From NCBI GenBank assembly GCA_014238905.1, contig JABAAE010000005.1, forward strand, positions 124,001 through 188,000: DNA of 64,000 nucleotides. Direction: 5' to 3'. The notes under the pieces are model-generated. The model ran no database searches. It had not been told where the DNA came from and saw nothing but the letters and a program-made list of their open reading frames with translations. The stretch comes from Planctomycetota bacterium. GTDB taxonomy: Bacteria > Planctomycetota > Planctomycetia > Pirellulales > Pirellulaceae. Shown in pieces: positions 42,223 through 51,386 of the stretch; the first letter of the stretch is position 1; each line of letters opens with the position of its first letter. The translations under genes and the position numbers were made by a program.

Positions 42223-43398
42223 CTAACCCTCCTCTTTGTTTCTTAAAGAGCGTACGGATTCCCCAATGGCTTTGACAGCGAAATCGATCTGACAGTCGGT
42301 AGTAAAACGTCCTAGCCCGATGCGGAAACATTCCCGAGACGCCGACTCGCTCAGACCAATCGCCCGCAGTACATGACTGGGCTCCGGTTGCGCCGACGAA
42401 CAAGCGCTGCCAGTAGAAACACAGATCGATGGCGTTTTGAGCGTGAGTGTCTCTGCATCGACTCCCTCAATTCGGATATTCAGATTACCGGGCAAACGTT
42501 CCTCGATCTCAGGACCGTTTAAGTGGAGACCGGGGATCATCTGTCGCAAACCCTCGAGAAATCGTCTGGTCTGTTTGACTATTTTTGGAATTTCAGAATC
42601 CATCAACCCTTTGGCAAGTTCAGCCGCCTTTGCAAATCCTATGATGCCCGGAACGTTTAATGTGCCACTGCGACGTCCAGCCTGATGACCGCCGCCCTCT
42701 ATCATGGATTTCAGACGAGTACCCCGGCGGACGTAAAGTGCTCCAATGCCCATGGGACCGTTTGCCTTGTGGGCGGAAAACCCCATCAAGTCAACTGTCG
42801 ACGCTTGCACGTCAATCTCGACTTTCCCCAACGCCTGAGCGGCATCACAATAGAATAGAACACCGTTTTGTTTCAAGATTGCGGAAACGGCCTGAATATC
42901 CAATAGGCTCCCAATCTCATTATTGGCAAGCATCAAACAGGCAAGATCACACGGAGAGCTCGAAACCAAGTTCAATTCCTCCAAGTCGAGACTTCCGGAC
43001 AGGTTAGCAGGTTTCAAATACCCGGATTGGAATCCTTCTTTGCTCAACCTGAGGATCGGATCGAGCACCGCTCGATGTTCGAGGGGCGAGCTTAGAATAC
43101 GGGAAGCTTTGGCTGCGCGGTGGGTGCAAATCCCTCGTATAGCCAGGTTGCACGACTCGGTCGCTCCGCTGGTAAACACGATTTCATCAGGTTCGGCGTG
43201 AATCGCAGCGGCGATCACTTCGGTGGCCTCGGTCACCGCCCGCTTGGCCCGTCGACCGAGGTCGTGGGTAGAACTGGCTGGATTGCCATAGTGAGAGGTA
43301 AAATAGGGCAACATCGCTTCAACAACCTTTGGATCCATTGCGGTTGTTGAGTTGTTGTCCAGATAAATTGGTAATTCGAACGGTTCGGGTTCCGCCAT
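42223..43398 (-). CDS. cysteine desulfurase, IscS/NifS type (copy 1)
   Basis: 391 residues from the ATG at 43398, which has a strong GGAGGGG site 11 bases upstream; the frame stays open to 43473. PLP enzyme of aminotransferase class V: Lys211 in the SAHKANGP loop, the Asp of FYCDAAQ that contacts the pyridine nitrogen, the His of PLEHRAV, and catalytic Cys333 in STGSACSSAQPEPSHVL, the flexible loop of group I desulfurases. It removes sulfur from L-cysteine as a persulfide for Fe-S clusters or thio-modified tRNA. No iscU-type scaffold is adjacent. Two further desulfurase genes (46340, 53071) lie in the next 12 kb. Downstream is the TMEM43 gene; upstream a Nudix gene follows with 106 bases between. 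Confidence 0.9.
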   Translation of the reverse strand: MAEPEPFELPIYLDNNSTTAMDPKVVEAMLPYFTSHYGNPASSTHDLGRRAKRAVTEATEVIAAAIHAEPDEIVFTSGATESCNLAIRGICTHRAAKASRILSSPLEHRAVLDPILRLSKEGFQSGYLKPANLSGSLDLEELNLVSSSPCDLACLMLANNEIGSLLDIQAVSAILKQNGVLFYCDAAQALGKVEIDVQASTVDLMGFSAHKANGPMGIGALYVRRGTRLKSMIEGGGHQAGRRSGTLNVPGIIGFAKAAELAKGLMDSEIPKIVKQTRRFLEGLRQMIPGLHLNGPEIEERLPGNLNIRIEGVDAETLTLKTPSICVSTGSACSSAQPEPSHVLRAIGLSESASRECFRIGLGRFTTDCQIDFAVKAIGESVRSLRNKEEG

Positions 43399-43504
43399 GA
43401 TGTTAGTCCCCTCCTGCCGCATCACCTGCTGACGTTTTGCCATGTTTGGATTTTTTGTTGGAAACCATCTCACAAAATCCCCAACGAGAACTGCGGTAAA
43501 CTTT

Positions 43505-44125
43505 CTAAAAAAGAGCGTTTAACGAAATCTGAGACCAAGTCTCGAAGCGCTCGATGTCGGCCATTAGCTCGCTGACAGGTCGAAAACGTGCTTCGCATAT
43601 GTCCGCTTCACGAGCGGTGACATGGGGAGATTCCACATCAAATATATGAACCACTCCCAAATGGACTCGTCCGACTTCGGATTCATCATCATTGATCAAA
43701 CCGACGCAACGATCCTGGTAAACCGCCTCTATATTGACCTCTTCGACTAACTCACGTTTCATACCCTCCAAATACGGACTCATCGCTTCACTGGCATCAT
43801 GATCATCAACCGACGAAATATGCCCCCCGATTCCGATGCTCCATTTGCTATGCAAACGGGATTCCCCCTGACCTTTCCCTCGGCAATACGAAAAGACCTC
43901 GATTTCCCCCTCTGCATTTTCGAACCGAAAGATGACGTAGGGTATGAGTTGCTTATATGATGGATCTTCTTCCATTTCGGGACGAGGTCGGTATTCGATA
44001 TATTCCGGATTCATCAATTGCTGGACATATTTTTCGGGCGTGTCGCAAAAACCCTGAAAGTAACCGAGTTCACGAAAACGAGATGTGGGAACGACCAAGA
44101 TTTGTTCAATTTCGGTTATCGACAT
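43505..44125 (-). CDS. Nudix-family predicted phosphohydrolase
   Basis: 206 residues. It starts with EIEQILVVPTSRFRELGYFQGF and contains the Nudix box in the form GMKRELVEEVNI (REL..EE at the metal-binding helix) after GGHISSVDDHD, with GVVHIFDV downstream. The REVxEEx core is present, but the box's glycine spacing is looser than in MutT, which fits the larger predicted phosphoesterase group of this family. It hydrolyses nucleoside diphosphate-like bonds of an unknown substrate. It lies on the same strand as the desulfurase downstream. No signal or membrane part is seen. Confidence 0.8.
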   Translation of the reverse strand: MSITEIEQILVVPTSRFRELGYFQGFCDTPEKYVQQLMNPEYIEYRPRPEMEEDPSYKQLIPYVIFRFENAEGEIEVFSYCRGKGQGESRLHSKWSIGIGGHISSVDDHDASEAMSPYLEGMKRELVEEVNIEAVYQDRCVGLINDDESEVGRVHLGVVHIFDVESPHVTAREADICEARFRPVSELMADIERFETWSQISLNALF

Positions 44126-44328
44126 ATGCAGACTCCATTGCTCTGAAATAGTGTGGGTTGGATGCGGCTAGACGCCCATCGTTGCCGGTCCGTTTGAGGA
44201 GTCCTAAAGGAAAATTCCCCATTTGACGACCCATTGGCATCGAATTATATCATCCACGACCAACGAAACGAATCAGGGTATAATTCAACGAATATTTCCA
44301 GAATATAACGGTTTGACTCGAAAATTCA

Positions 44329-45285
44329 GTGTGGGCAAAGATAGTGAATAAAAACATAAAGGGATTCCCCGGTTTTCTGTTGCTGTGGATCAGCGTTGCC
44401 ACCAGCATTGGCAACGGACAGGATTTAATCCAAACGGGTCAACGAATTTTATTCTTAGGGGATTCCAATACCTATGCTGGCCATTTCATTTCCGACCTCG
44501 ATGCGTATTTCCACCAACAAGATCAACTGGAACTTGAATTACTCAATTTGGGACTGCCAAGTGAAACCTGTTGTGGACTCTCCGAGCCGGATCATCCATT
44601 TCCTCGACCGACGGTACAGGAAAGATCCGACCGAGTGCTCGATAAAACTAAACCCAACGTTGTGATTTGTTGCTATGGCATGAACGACGGCATTTACCAT
44701 CCGTTTAGCGAAAACCGTTTTAAAGCCTACCAATCGGGAATGAGGGAGTTGATTAAAAAGATCAAGAAAATAAATGCCAAAGTGATTCTTTTGACTCCTC
44801 CCCCGTTTGATCCGCTTCCGCTTCGTCAAAAAAACAAACTGGTCCCCAAAACCTCTAAACAATTTGCCTGGTTTCTAATCTATGAAGATTATGACTCGGT
44901 GATGAAATCCTATTCTGATTGGATCATTTCTCTAAAGCAGGAGGTGGATTTGGTCATTGATATCCGGACGCCGGTCTCAGAATTTCTTAACGAAAAAAGA
45001 AAGTCGAATCCTGCTTTTACCATGTCGCCCGACGGTGTCCATTTCAATCAACAATGTCATCGTTTAATAGCTAGATCGATCGCCAAGCAACTTATGCCTG
45101 ACGGTCCTGAAATTAGTTTTAATACGAAAATTACATCGATTACGGCAAAGAAAATGAATCTGTTACGAGATGCCTGGTTATCCGAAACCGGGCACAAACG
45201 GCCAGGCGTCAAAGCCGGATTGCCGCTAGCGACCGCAAAAAAACAAGCAGCACAATACGTCGCCGAAATTCAAAATCTCAAATAA
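44329..45285 (+). CDS. secreted SGNH/GDSL hydrolase
   Basis: 318 residues, GTG start (a second GTG at 44344 is possible). An N-terminal hydrophobic signal (FPGFLLLWISVATSIGNG) precedes the catalytic blocks: Ser46 in FLGDSNT (block I), Gly in NLGLPSET (block II), Asn119 in YGMND (block III), and Asp235/His238 in SPDGVHFNQ (block V). All four catalytic residues are therefore present. These enzymes cleave ester bonds of carbohydrates or lipids; planctomycete copies are often associated with polysaccharide breakdown. The C-terminal 70 residues are basic. No neighbouring sugar gene is obvious except the sulfatase at 47663 further on. Confidence 0.85.
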   Translation: MWAKIVNKNIKGFPGFLLLWISVATSIGNGQDLIQTGQRILFLGDSNTYAGHFISDLDAYFHQQDQLELELLNLGLPSETCCGLSEPDHPFPRPTVQERSDRVLDKTKPNVVICCYGMNDGIYHPFSENRFKAYQSGMRELIKKIKKINAKVILLTPPPFDPLPLRQKNKLVPKTSKQFAWFLIYEDYDSVMKSYSDWIISLKQEVDLVIDIRTPVSEFLNEKRKSNPAFTMSPDGVHFNQQCHRLIARSIAKQLMPDGPEISFNTKITSITAKKMNLLRDAWLSETGHKRPGVKAGLPLATAKKQAAQYVAEIQNLK

Positions 45286-45390
45286 ATTCCCTCTTGCCGG
45301 CAACGGCGTCCCGATGAAAACTTCCCGCCGTTTGGATGGCCAGGCTATTATTAAAAACAGTCCTCGTCGGGGAGGTGAAAGCACGGGCTC

Positions 45391-45424
45391 CTGACACTAG
45401 ACACCTGACACTAGACACCTGACA
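45391..45424. repeat. 14-bp tandem repeat ctgacactagacac
   Basis: Two perfect tandem copies (45391-45404, 45405-45418) and the first six bases of a third (45419-45424) lie in the gap between the SGNH gene and the KaiC-like gene. Both flanking genes end here, so the array is in a convergent intergenic space. A mutable spacer or terminator-like element is possible. Confidence 0.85.
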
Positions 45425-45450
45425 TTGGGACCGTGGTGAAGGCCTGGAGA

Positions 45451-46347
45451 TCAAATCAATACAATGCCAGAGTCATCAATTCGAAATGGAATCACTTCAT
45501 CCGAACATTGGCTTCCTCGATGTTTGGCAATATAGAGACTGCGGCCCATCCTTCCTTCCTCGCGGGTTTTCCCCATTAGAATAATCGTGTTGGCATTGGA
45601 CAAAATGTCACCCTCGTCTATTTGTCGTGCAATTAAATCGTCCAGCATCATTTCCCTGGAGGTCCACAACACTTGGCAGGCCACATTCTGCGGTTGATAG
45701 AGATGGGCAATCACGTCAGACCGAACTTTGCTAAACTCCTGTCTGAAGAGGTCCCTGGCGAGCCATTCAGGATGCTTTTTTAAAACCTGTTGATAGACGT
45801 ATTCCAATAAGTTGAGCTGGATAGATTCGGCGGACGTCCCAACCGGCTCGATCCCGTCGATAACGATTCGGCGGCATCCCCTGATCAAGTTGGAATAGAA
45901 AAAACCAATGGACGTTTGCAACTTTTGATTTAACTGCGATTGCCAATCACGCCACTGATCGAAGTCGAGATCGCGTTTGGTGACCCGTTGGCCTCGGTCC
46001 TCGAAAACGTGAAGGTAATTTCCCGGTTCGAGCTGATTGTTAAAAATCTCTGCCGCCGAAAAAACTTTGTCACGCCGCGTTTCCGCTAGATCCTGATGGT
46101 ACATGCGGCGAGCGTATCCCGCGTGGTTTTGGCCATCACCACGAGCTGACATGTCAAAAATAATACCAGGTAATGGATCCGGTTGCTGCGAGAAATGGAC
46201 ACCGAGTTGGGTTTTCCCGATTCCGGTTGAACCCAATACGACGGTCATGGTTCCCGGCAGCAAACCCCCTCCCAAGTGCTTATCAAGCCGCGGTACTCCG
46301 GTAGAAACTCGATGATGATCGGGGGATGGCAGAGCGGCGTCATTCAC
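45451..46347 (-). CDS. single-domain KaiC/RecA-like ATPase
   Basis: 298 residues, GTG start, overlapping the end of the desulfurase gene by 8 bases, so it is probably translationally coupled to it. Opening STGVPRLDKHLGGGLLPGTMTVVLG is the KaiC/RAD55-type lead-in, with Walker A GSTGIGKT (39-46) and a Walker B strand in RRIVIDGIEP. Unlike KaiC it has only one RecA domain, and no phosphorylation-site pair was noticed. Such single-domain relatives are often signalling or repair ATPases of unknown role. The C-terminus SLYIAKHRGSQ may bind DNA or a partner. Function is inferred only from fold. Confidence 0.8.
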   Translation of the reverse strand: MNDAALPSPDHHRVSTGVPRLDKHLGGGLLPGTMTVVLGSTGIGKTQLGVHFSQQPDPLPGIIFDMSARGDGQNHAGYARRMYHQDLAETRRDKVFSAAEIFNNQLEPGNYLHVFEDRGQRVTKRDLDFDQWRDWQSQLNQKLQTSIGFFYSNLIRGCRRIVIDGIEPVGTSAESIQLNLLEYVYQQVLKKHPEWLARDLFRQEFSKVRSDVIAHLYQPQNVACQVLWTSREMMLDDLIARQIDEGDILSNANTIILMGKTREEGRMGRSLYIAKHRGSQCSDEVIPFRIDDSGIVLI

Positions 46348-47473
46348 GGGTTGACTCCCAGGCAGATATTAATAAATTAGCCGCCGTGGTGATCTCTTTT
46401 TCCTGAGTCATTCGCCCGCAGCTTATCCTGAGGGTACCCGAACCCTGCACCGCCGTTAGACCGATCCCTTTTAACGTGTCCGAAAGTTCAACGGTATGGG
46501 AATGGCAGGCGGCCCCGGTGGACACACAGAGCTCCGGCAATCGTTTCAGCAGGTTCCCCGCGTTCACATCGGGAAAAATGATACTGGTGGTGTTCGGTAA
46601 GCGGGGAGCATTTCCACCATTGATCATCAGCCCTTGTATTTCCCTCATTAAGATCGACTCCAATTGATCACGGAAGGATCGTAGTTTCCTTTCGGAGTCG
46701 GCGAGGTGTTCTGAACACTTTTTGGCCGCCACTCCTAACCCCACAATATAGGGGACGTTTTCGGTTCCGGGTCGAATTCCTCGTTCATGATTGGCGCCGT
46801 GCACAGGGGGCGTAATTTCCGTTCCGTGGCGAATATACAAAACACCGATTCCTTTAGGACCATATATTTTGTGACCCGCTAAAGTCAGCAGATCAACACC
46901 CAATTCGTCAACCTTAACCCGAACCTTTCCCACACTCTGCGCCGCATCGGTATGGAAAACTACTTCCTGGTCACGGCATAGCTCGCTAATTTCGCGGATC
47001 GGTTGAACTGTACCAATCTCGTTATTGGCGTGCATGATTGAGACAAGCCGCGTCTCCTCCTTCAATTCTTTTTTTATTGAATCCGCATCAATCATCCCGT
47101 TGGTATCGCAGCCAACCCGAGAAACCGTGCCACCATTTTCACTATGAAACCGAGCGGGTTCTGAAACCGCGGGGTGTTCAAAGCAGGACGTGACGAGATG
47201 GCCCTGCTGTTTTTCCGCTTGGAGCAAGGTCCCCTTTATGGCAATGTTGTTGGATTCGGTTCCGCCACCGGTAAAGTAAATTTCATCTGATTGGGATCCC
47301 AACAGCGCTGCAATTCGGTTCCTGGCATCTTCGATCGCCTCACGGCAGACGCTACCAAGGGAATAGGAACTCGAAGGATTTCCAAAATGTTCCGTAAAGA
47401 AAGGACGCATCGCATCAAAGACCTCCGGATCGACGGGAGTCGTCGCATTGTAGTCAAGATAGATTTGCTGCAC
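46340..47473 (-). CDS. cysteine desulfurase, NifS/IscS type (copy 2)
   Basis: 377 residues, GTG start. PLP-binding Lys202 is in AGHKIYGPKG, with HTDAAQ for the ring-nitrogen Asp and CFEHPAV for the ring-stacking His. The active Cys is 323 in STGAACHSHTVEL. This loop, CHSHTVELSDTLKGIGL, differs from copy 1 and resembles selenocysteine-lyase/IscS-like branches in other bacteria. It overlaps the KaiC-like gene by 8 bases and forms a two-gene unit with it. The sulfur acceptor is unknown. Confidence 0.9.
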   Translation of the reverse strand: MQQIYLDYNATTPVDPEVFDAMRPFFTEHFGNPSSSYSLGSVCREAIEDARNRIAALLGSQSDEIYFTGGGTESNNIAIKGTLLQAEKQQGHLVTSCFEHPAVSEPARFHSENGGTVSRVGCDTNGMIDADSIKKELKEETRLVSIMHANNEIGTVQPIREISELCRDQEVVFHTDAAQSVGKVRVKVDELGVDLLTLAGHKIYGPKGIGVLYIRHGTEITPPVHGANHERGIRPGTENVPYIVGLGVAAKKCSEHLADSERKLRSFRDQLESILMREIQGLMINGGNAPRLPNTTSIIFPDVNAGNLLKRLPELCVSTGAACHSHTVELSDTLKGIGLTAVQGSGTLRISCGRMTQEKEITTAANLLISAWESTRE

Positions 47474-47662
47474 GGTTCTACGATCCTTATGAATTGGCCA
47501 ACGTAGCGATCAGGTTAATCGTTGATTGCCAGCCCGGCAAGTAAGAGGATATTGCGTGGCAAAGCGGACTGGATTCTATCCAGAACTCGCGACCTACAGG
47601 AATGTTGTTAGAATAGCGAATTGACACTTCTTTCACCTACCGCCGTAGCGAGATCACCTCTC

Positions 47663-49510
47663 ATGAACTCAAATTTTTGGTTTACTGGAATCGCACTTGG
47701 ACTGCTATGGTTTGCCCATTGCTCACCAAATCTAAATGCAATGGAACGCCCCAATGTCGTTATCGTCATTACCGATGATCAGGGCTACGGCGATCTCGGC
47801 TGTCATGGAAATCCTGTTATCAAGACACCCAATATCGATCATCTGGTATCTCAATCGGTTTCCCTAAGCAACTATCATGTCGCCCCGACCTGTTCCCCGT
47901 CACGCAGTTCACTTTTAACCGGTCACTGGACGAATCGAACCGGTGTCTGGCACACGATTAATGGAAGGTCCATGTTGCGCGCTAACGAGATTACATTAGG
48001 CGAGCTTTTCCGCAAAGCCGGTTATGAAACCGGGATGTTTGGCAAATGGCATTTAGGAGACAACTATCCCTATCGCCCGGAAGATCGGGGATTTTCTGAA
48101 GTTTACCGTCATGGTGGTGGTGGTGTTGGGCAGACTCCCGACGTTTGGGATAATTCCTATTTTGATGGCGCCTATTTTCACAACCAAAAAATTGAAAAGG
48201 CAAAGGGTTTTTGTACTGACGTCTTCTTTTCAAAAGCGAATTCTTTTATCACCCAATGTGTTGAAGAACAAAAACCGTTTCTCGCGTACATCTCGACCAA
48301 TGCACCTCACGGACCGCTCCATTGCCCACAGAAATACTTGGATCTTTATCCAAACCAGTCCTCAGCAATCGCTGCTTTTTTTGGCATGATCAGCAATATC
48401 GATGACAACGTGGGCGACACCAGGAAACTGCTCAAAGAACTCGGAGTCTACGAGAACACCATCTTTATTTTCACCACCGATAATGGGACTGCTGGTGGAG
48501 ATCGGGTTTTTAATGCGGGCATGCGAGGAAAAAAAGGGAGCGAATATGACGGTGGCCACAGGGTTCCGTTTGTCTGCCATTGGCCTGCCAGCGGATGGAA
48601 CAAGAAACGCGATGTTCAGATACTTTCGCACGCCGTGGACGTCGTCCCGACTTTGTTGGATGTCTGCGAAATAAAAAAGCCGAAAGATCTAGTTTTTGAC
48701 GGCAAATCGATTCGATCAGTATTCAAATCTTTTCCAAAGGCTCATTGGCCAGATCGCTTTCTGGTGACCGATTCACAACGTGTTCGGGACCCGATTAAAT
48801 GGAGGAAATCTGCGGTGATGTCCCAAAACTGGCGTTTGGTTAATGGAGTGGAACTTTACGAGATTCGAAAAGATCCGGGCCAGAAAACAAACGTGGCCAA
48901 GTCAAACCCCGCCCAAGTCAAAAAAATGCGAGATTTCTATGAAGCCTGGTGGGCTGAACTGCAACCAACATTTGCAGAAACGACAGAGATCTACTTGGGG
49001 CATTCCAAAGCAATTACAACCAGCCTCACAGCTCACGACTGGATCCAAAATCAAAATCCCCCGTGGAATCAGGGCCAGATCCGGCGGGGCGGAGCTTATT
49101 CCGGTGGACGAAACAGAAAAACAGCCAAGCAACCTGGGAGCTCCGCGGCACCCTTAAAACATACCGGCCATTGGGCTGTGAAAGTCATTAAAAGTGGGCT
49201 TTACGAGGTTCGGGTTCTGCGTTGGCCAGCTGAATCTAAAACACCCATCCAAAGTCCATTAATGCCTGGGAAGAATGTTCCTGGGGCTTCCAATGCATTT
49301 CGTGCCAATGAAGGAACAGCTATCCCTTGCACCCACGCCGTTTTACGAATCGATGGAAATGATTTGAAAACCATTCCCGTCCAACCCGAAGACGCGATGG
49401 TTTCATTTCGCGTCTCTCTTGAGAAGGGCTCCCACCAACTGGCACCTTTCTTTAAGACCAGTCGAGGCGAAGTCGGATGTTTTTATGCCGTCGTGACGAA
49501 ACTGGATTAA
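47663..49510 (+). CDS. secreted sulfatase with C-terminal extension
   Basis: 615 residues from the ATG at 47663, which begins a signal peptide (NFWFTGIALGLLWFAHCS); the frame is open to 47621. The formylglycine motif is CSPSR with Cys77 (VAPTCSPSRSSLLTGH). DDQGYGDLGC, GKWHLG, NAPHGPL and TTDNGTAGG are the usual S1 motifs. The protein is about 150 residues longer than the sulfatase at 20073; the extra C-terminus (about 465-615) includes WAVKVIKSGLYEVRVLRW and SLEKGSHQL, which looks like a beta-sandwich carbohydrate-binding or structural domain. Exported; substrate unknown. Confidence 0.92.
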   Translation: MNSNFWFTGIALGLLWFAHCSPNLNAMERPNVVIVITDDQGYGDLGCHGNPVIKTPNIDHLVSQSVSLSNYHVAPTCSPSRSSLLTGHWTNRTGVWHTINGRSMLRANEITLGELFRKAGYETGMFGKWHLGDNYPYRPEDRGFSEVYRHGGGGVGQTPDVWDNSYFDGAYFHNQKIEKAKGFCTDVFFSKANSFITQCVEEQKPFLAYISTNAPHGPLHCPQKYLDLYPNQSSAIAAFFGMISNIDDNVGDTRKLLKELGVYENTIFIFTTDNGTAGGDRVFNAGMRGKKGSEYDGGHRVPFVCHWPASGWNKKRDVQILSHAVDVVPTLLDVCEIKKPKDLVFDGKSIRSVFKSFPKAHWPDRFLVTDSQRVRDPIKWRKSAVMSQNWRLVNGVELYEIRKDPGQKTNVAKSNPAQVKKMRDFYEAWWAELQPTFAETTEIYLGHSKAITTSLTAHDWIQNQNPPWNQGQIRRGGAYSGGRNRKTAKQPGSSAAPLKHTGHWAVKVIKSGLYEVRVLRWPAESKTPIQSPLMPGKNVPGASNAFRANEGTAIPCTHAVLRIDGNDLKTIPVQPEDAMVSFRVSLEKGSHQLAPFFKTSRGEVGCFYAVVTKLD

Positions 49511-49743
49511 GGATCATCTCATCAGGTTGTCTTCACATCAAAAAGAGAGCCGATTGATGATCGTCTGCCAATCATTGGAACGATCTCCGTCGGCGGTTTT
49601 TTTAAGCGATCACCCTGTTAGAGGAAAAAAACCCGAGATGATGTCCGATACGTGGACTTCGGTCAGCGGAGGCAAAGAACTGAAAGATGCAGTCAATGAC
49701 AGGGCAGGGCGATGCCCAAGGGATGGTTGACGGATGGCTTTAG

Positions 49744-49773
49744 TCACCCCAGTCCGCCTCACCCCAGTCCGCC
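49744..49773. repeat. 15-bp tandem repeat tcaccccagtccgcc
   Basis: Two perfect adjacent copies of tcaccccagtccgcc (49744-49758, 49759-49773), in the convergent intergenic gap. Like the 15-bp array at position 1, it sits beyond the end of a gene. Copy number here is only two. Confidence 0.8.
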
Positions 49774-49837
49774 TTACCCAACACTCGCGGCCATCGATTG
49801 GAAACGCCTCCCACAAGGATGAAACGTGGAAAAGGCA

Positions 49838-49870
49838 GAGGCCTGATTTCCATTTTTGAAACCAGGCCTC
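49838..49870 (-). terminator. long hairpin, probable terminator of the Gfo/Idh/MocA gene
   Basis: gaggcctgatttc (49838-49850) pairs with gaaaccaggcctc (49858-49870): 12 of 13 positions match, with a 7-base loop cattttt. On the minus strand it follows the oxidoreductase stop (49911) by about 40 bases and is followed by tgccttttcc, giving a short T-run. The plus-strand side could also stop the sulfatase transcript, so it may be bidirectional. Confidence 0.55.
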
Positions 49871-49910
49871 CTGTAAACATGCTGTCCTTCGCCAAACAAG
49901 GCCGCTGGGA

Positions 49911-51386
49911 TTAAACGTCTTTCAAAGAAGGCACTTGAAAACCCATGTTGTTTGGATCTTTCAACAACCGGTTCGCTTCTTCTGCATGGTCCCCGATGTG
50001 ACGTTCTGTTTCCGGATCAAACGTTAACCATGGACCCACGATATACTCTTCACCGTCTTGAGGAATCCCGACACCATCCTGCATGATGGAGTGCAGTTTC
50101 ATGAAATGTTCCGCAGCGTCCTTGTTATCGCCGAAGGATCCAGCCTTGGAGTTGAATGGAACTTTTTGTCCGAGGCGGTAGGAGTTGTTAATTAAATGCC
50201 CCATGACACAACCGTAATGTGCATCCATGGCATTTCCGTTGGCCATGTTGGGATCTCCTGCCCTGACGGCTGCGATAAAACTTCCCCAATTTCCACCAGG
50301 AGTCACTTTCCCTGGAGCTAATTTGAGAACCTCTGGCTTCTGCCCCGGTCGTTCGATTTTATAACGTCCTTCACCGGTGATCTTACTGCCATCTTCCAGA
50401 TAATATTCGTTGAATACCTGATGCGAATAGCCTTTGTAATTCACGTTACGAACATTGAAGAAAACATATTGGTCATTGGGATATTCGGCAATTCCAAACA
50501 TGGTATTCGGGGTTTCCCCCTGATCATTCCACTGAAAGCGACCACCAAGTGCCATGACTCGCACCGGATGGGTCTGTTCTTTGTCGATCGCCCAGCGGGC
50601 AACATCAAGTTGGTGAGTTCCCTGATTATTTAAATCACCATTGCCGGTTTTCCAAAACCAATGCCAATCATAGTGAACATAATTGGCATGATACTGATCA
50701 ATGACCGCCGGTCCCTTCCAGAGATCCCAATCAAGATTGGCGGGCGGCGCCTGTGGTTTTTCCATTCCGATCCCTCCGCGAGGCTTACAGCAATAACCGT
50801 AGGCGATTTTCAACTTGGGCAGGCTGCCATCGGCGAGAGCCTCGTGCAATCCGGCAATTCCGGCATTGCTTCGCCGCTGGGTGCCATGCTGAACCACGAT
50901 GCCATACTTCTTTTGGGCCTCCACCGCGATCCGGCCTTCTTGAACATCATGACTCATCGGTTTTTCAACGTAGACATGTTTCCCGGCCTGAGCCGCCCAA
51001 ATGGTCATTAATGAATGCCAATGGTTGGGTGCGGCAATTGACAAAGCATCCAATGACTTGTCCTCCAGTGCCTTGCGAACATCTGAAAAACCCTTGGCTC
51101 CGTCAACGCTCTTTAGTCGCTTGGCCAAAACATTTTTATCTGGATCAATCAAGGCCGCAATTTCAACGTTTGCCTGTCCCTTCCATCCACCAATATGGGC
51201 ACCGCCACGACCGTTCAAGCCGGCAACACCAATCCTCACCCGATCGTTGGCGCCGAGTATGTTCCCAGAGGCTTTCGTGCCGGAAATCAAAAACGAACTT
51301 CCAGCTACCAATGCGCTGGATTTTTTCAGAAAGTCACGACGTGAATTATCCGCGGCGGGACTGTTGGGTTTTTCAATCATGATCAT
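49911..51386 (-). CDS. Tat-exported Gfo/Idh/MocA family oxidoreductase
   Basis: 491 residues. A twin-arginine signal is clear: SRRDFLKKSSALVAGSSFLI (about 15-34), so it should be folded with cofactor and exported by Tat; two TatA-type genes are in the window. The Rossmann motif GVAGLNGRGG (53-62) and the family motif VEKPMSHD (about 140) are seen, with PNHWH for substrate contact. The middle DWHWFWKTGNGDLNNQGTHQLD is typical of large planctomycete Tat-exported members. They oxidise or reduce sugars such as inositol or glucosides with NAD(P). No partner gene is adjacent. Confidence 0.9.
   Translation of the reverse strand: MIMIEKPNSPAADNSRRDFLKKSSALVAGSSFLISGTKASGNILGANDRVRIGVAGLNGRGGAHIGGWKGQANVEIAALIDPDKNVLAKRLKSVDGAKGFSDVRKALEDKSLDALSIAAPNHWHSLMTIWAAQAGKHVYVEKPMSHDVQEGRIAVEAQKKYGIVVQHGTQRRSNAGIAGLHEALADGSLPKLKIAYGYCCKPRGGIGMEKPQAPPANLDWDLWKGPAVIDQYHANYVHYDWHWFWKTGNGDLNNQGTHQLDVARWAIDKEQTHPVRVMALGGRFQWNDQGETPNTMFGIAEYPNDQYVFFNVRNVNYKGYSHQVFNEYYLEDGSKITGEGRYKIERPGQKPEVLKLAPGKVTPGGNWGSFIAAVRAGDPNMANGNAMDAHYGCVMGHLINNSYRLGQKVPFNSKAGSFGDNKDAAEHFMKLHSIMQDGVGIPQDGEEYIVGPWLTFDPETERHIGDHAEEANRLLKDPNNMGFQVPSLKDV

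Larger units (their letters stand above)
49511..49910. other. intergenic region with repeat and hairpin
   Basis: A 400-base gap between the sulfatase (plus) and the Gfo/Idh/MocA gene (minus), both of which end here. It contains the tandem repeat at 49744-49773 and the strong hairpin at 49838-49870. No gene is convincing in it. Confidence 0.5.

Noticed and set aside
42041..42403. Minus-strand frame overlapping the end of the desulfurase
   Set aside because: It starts inside the desulfurase in a different frame, with a composition of shadow type.
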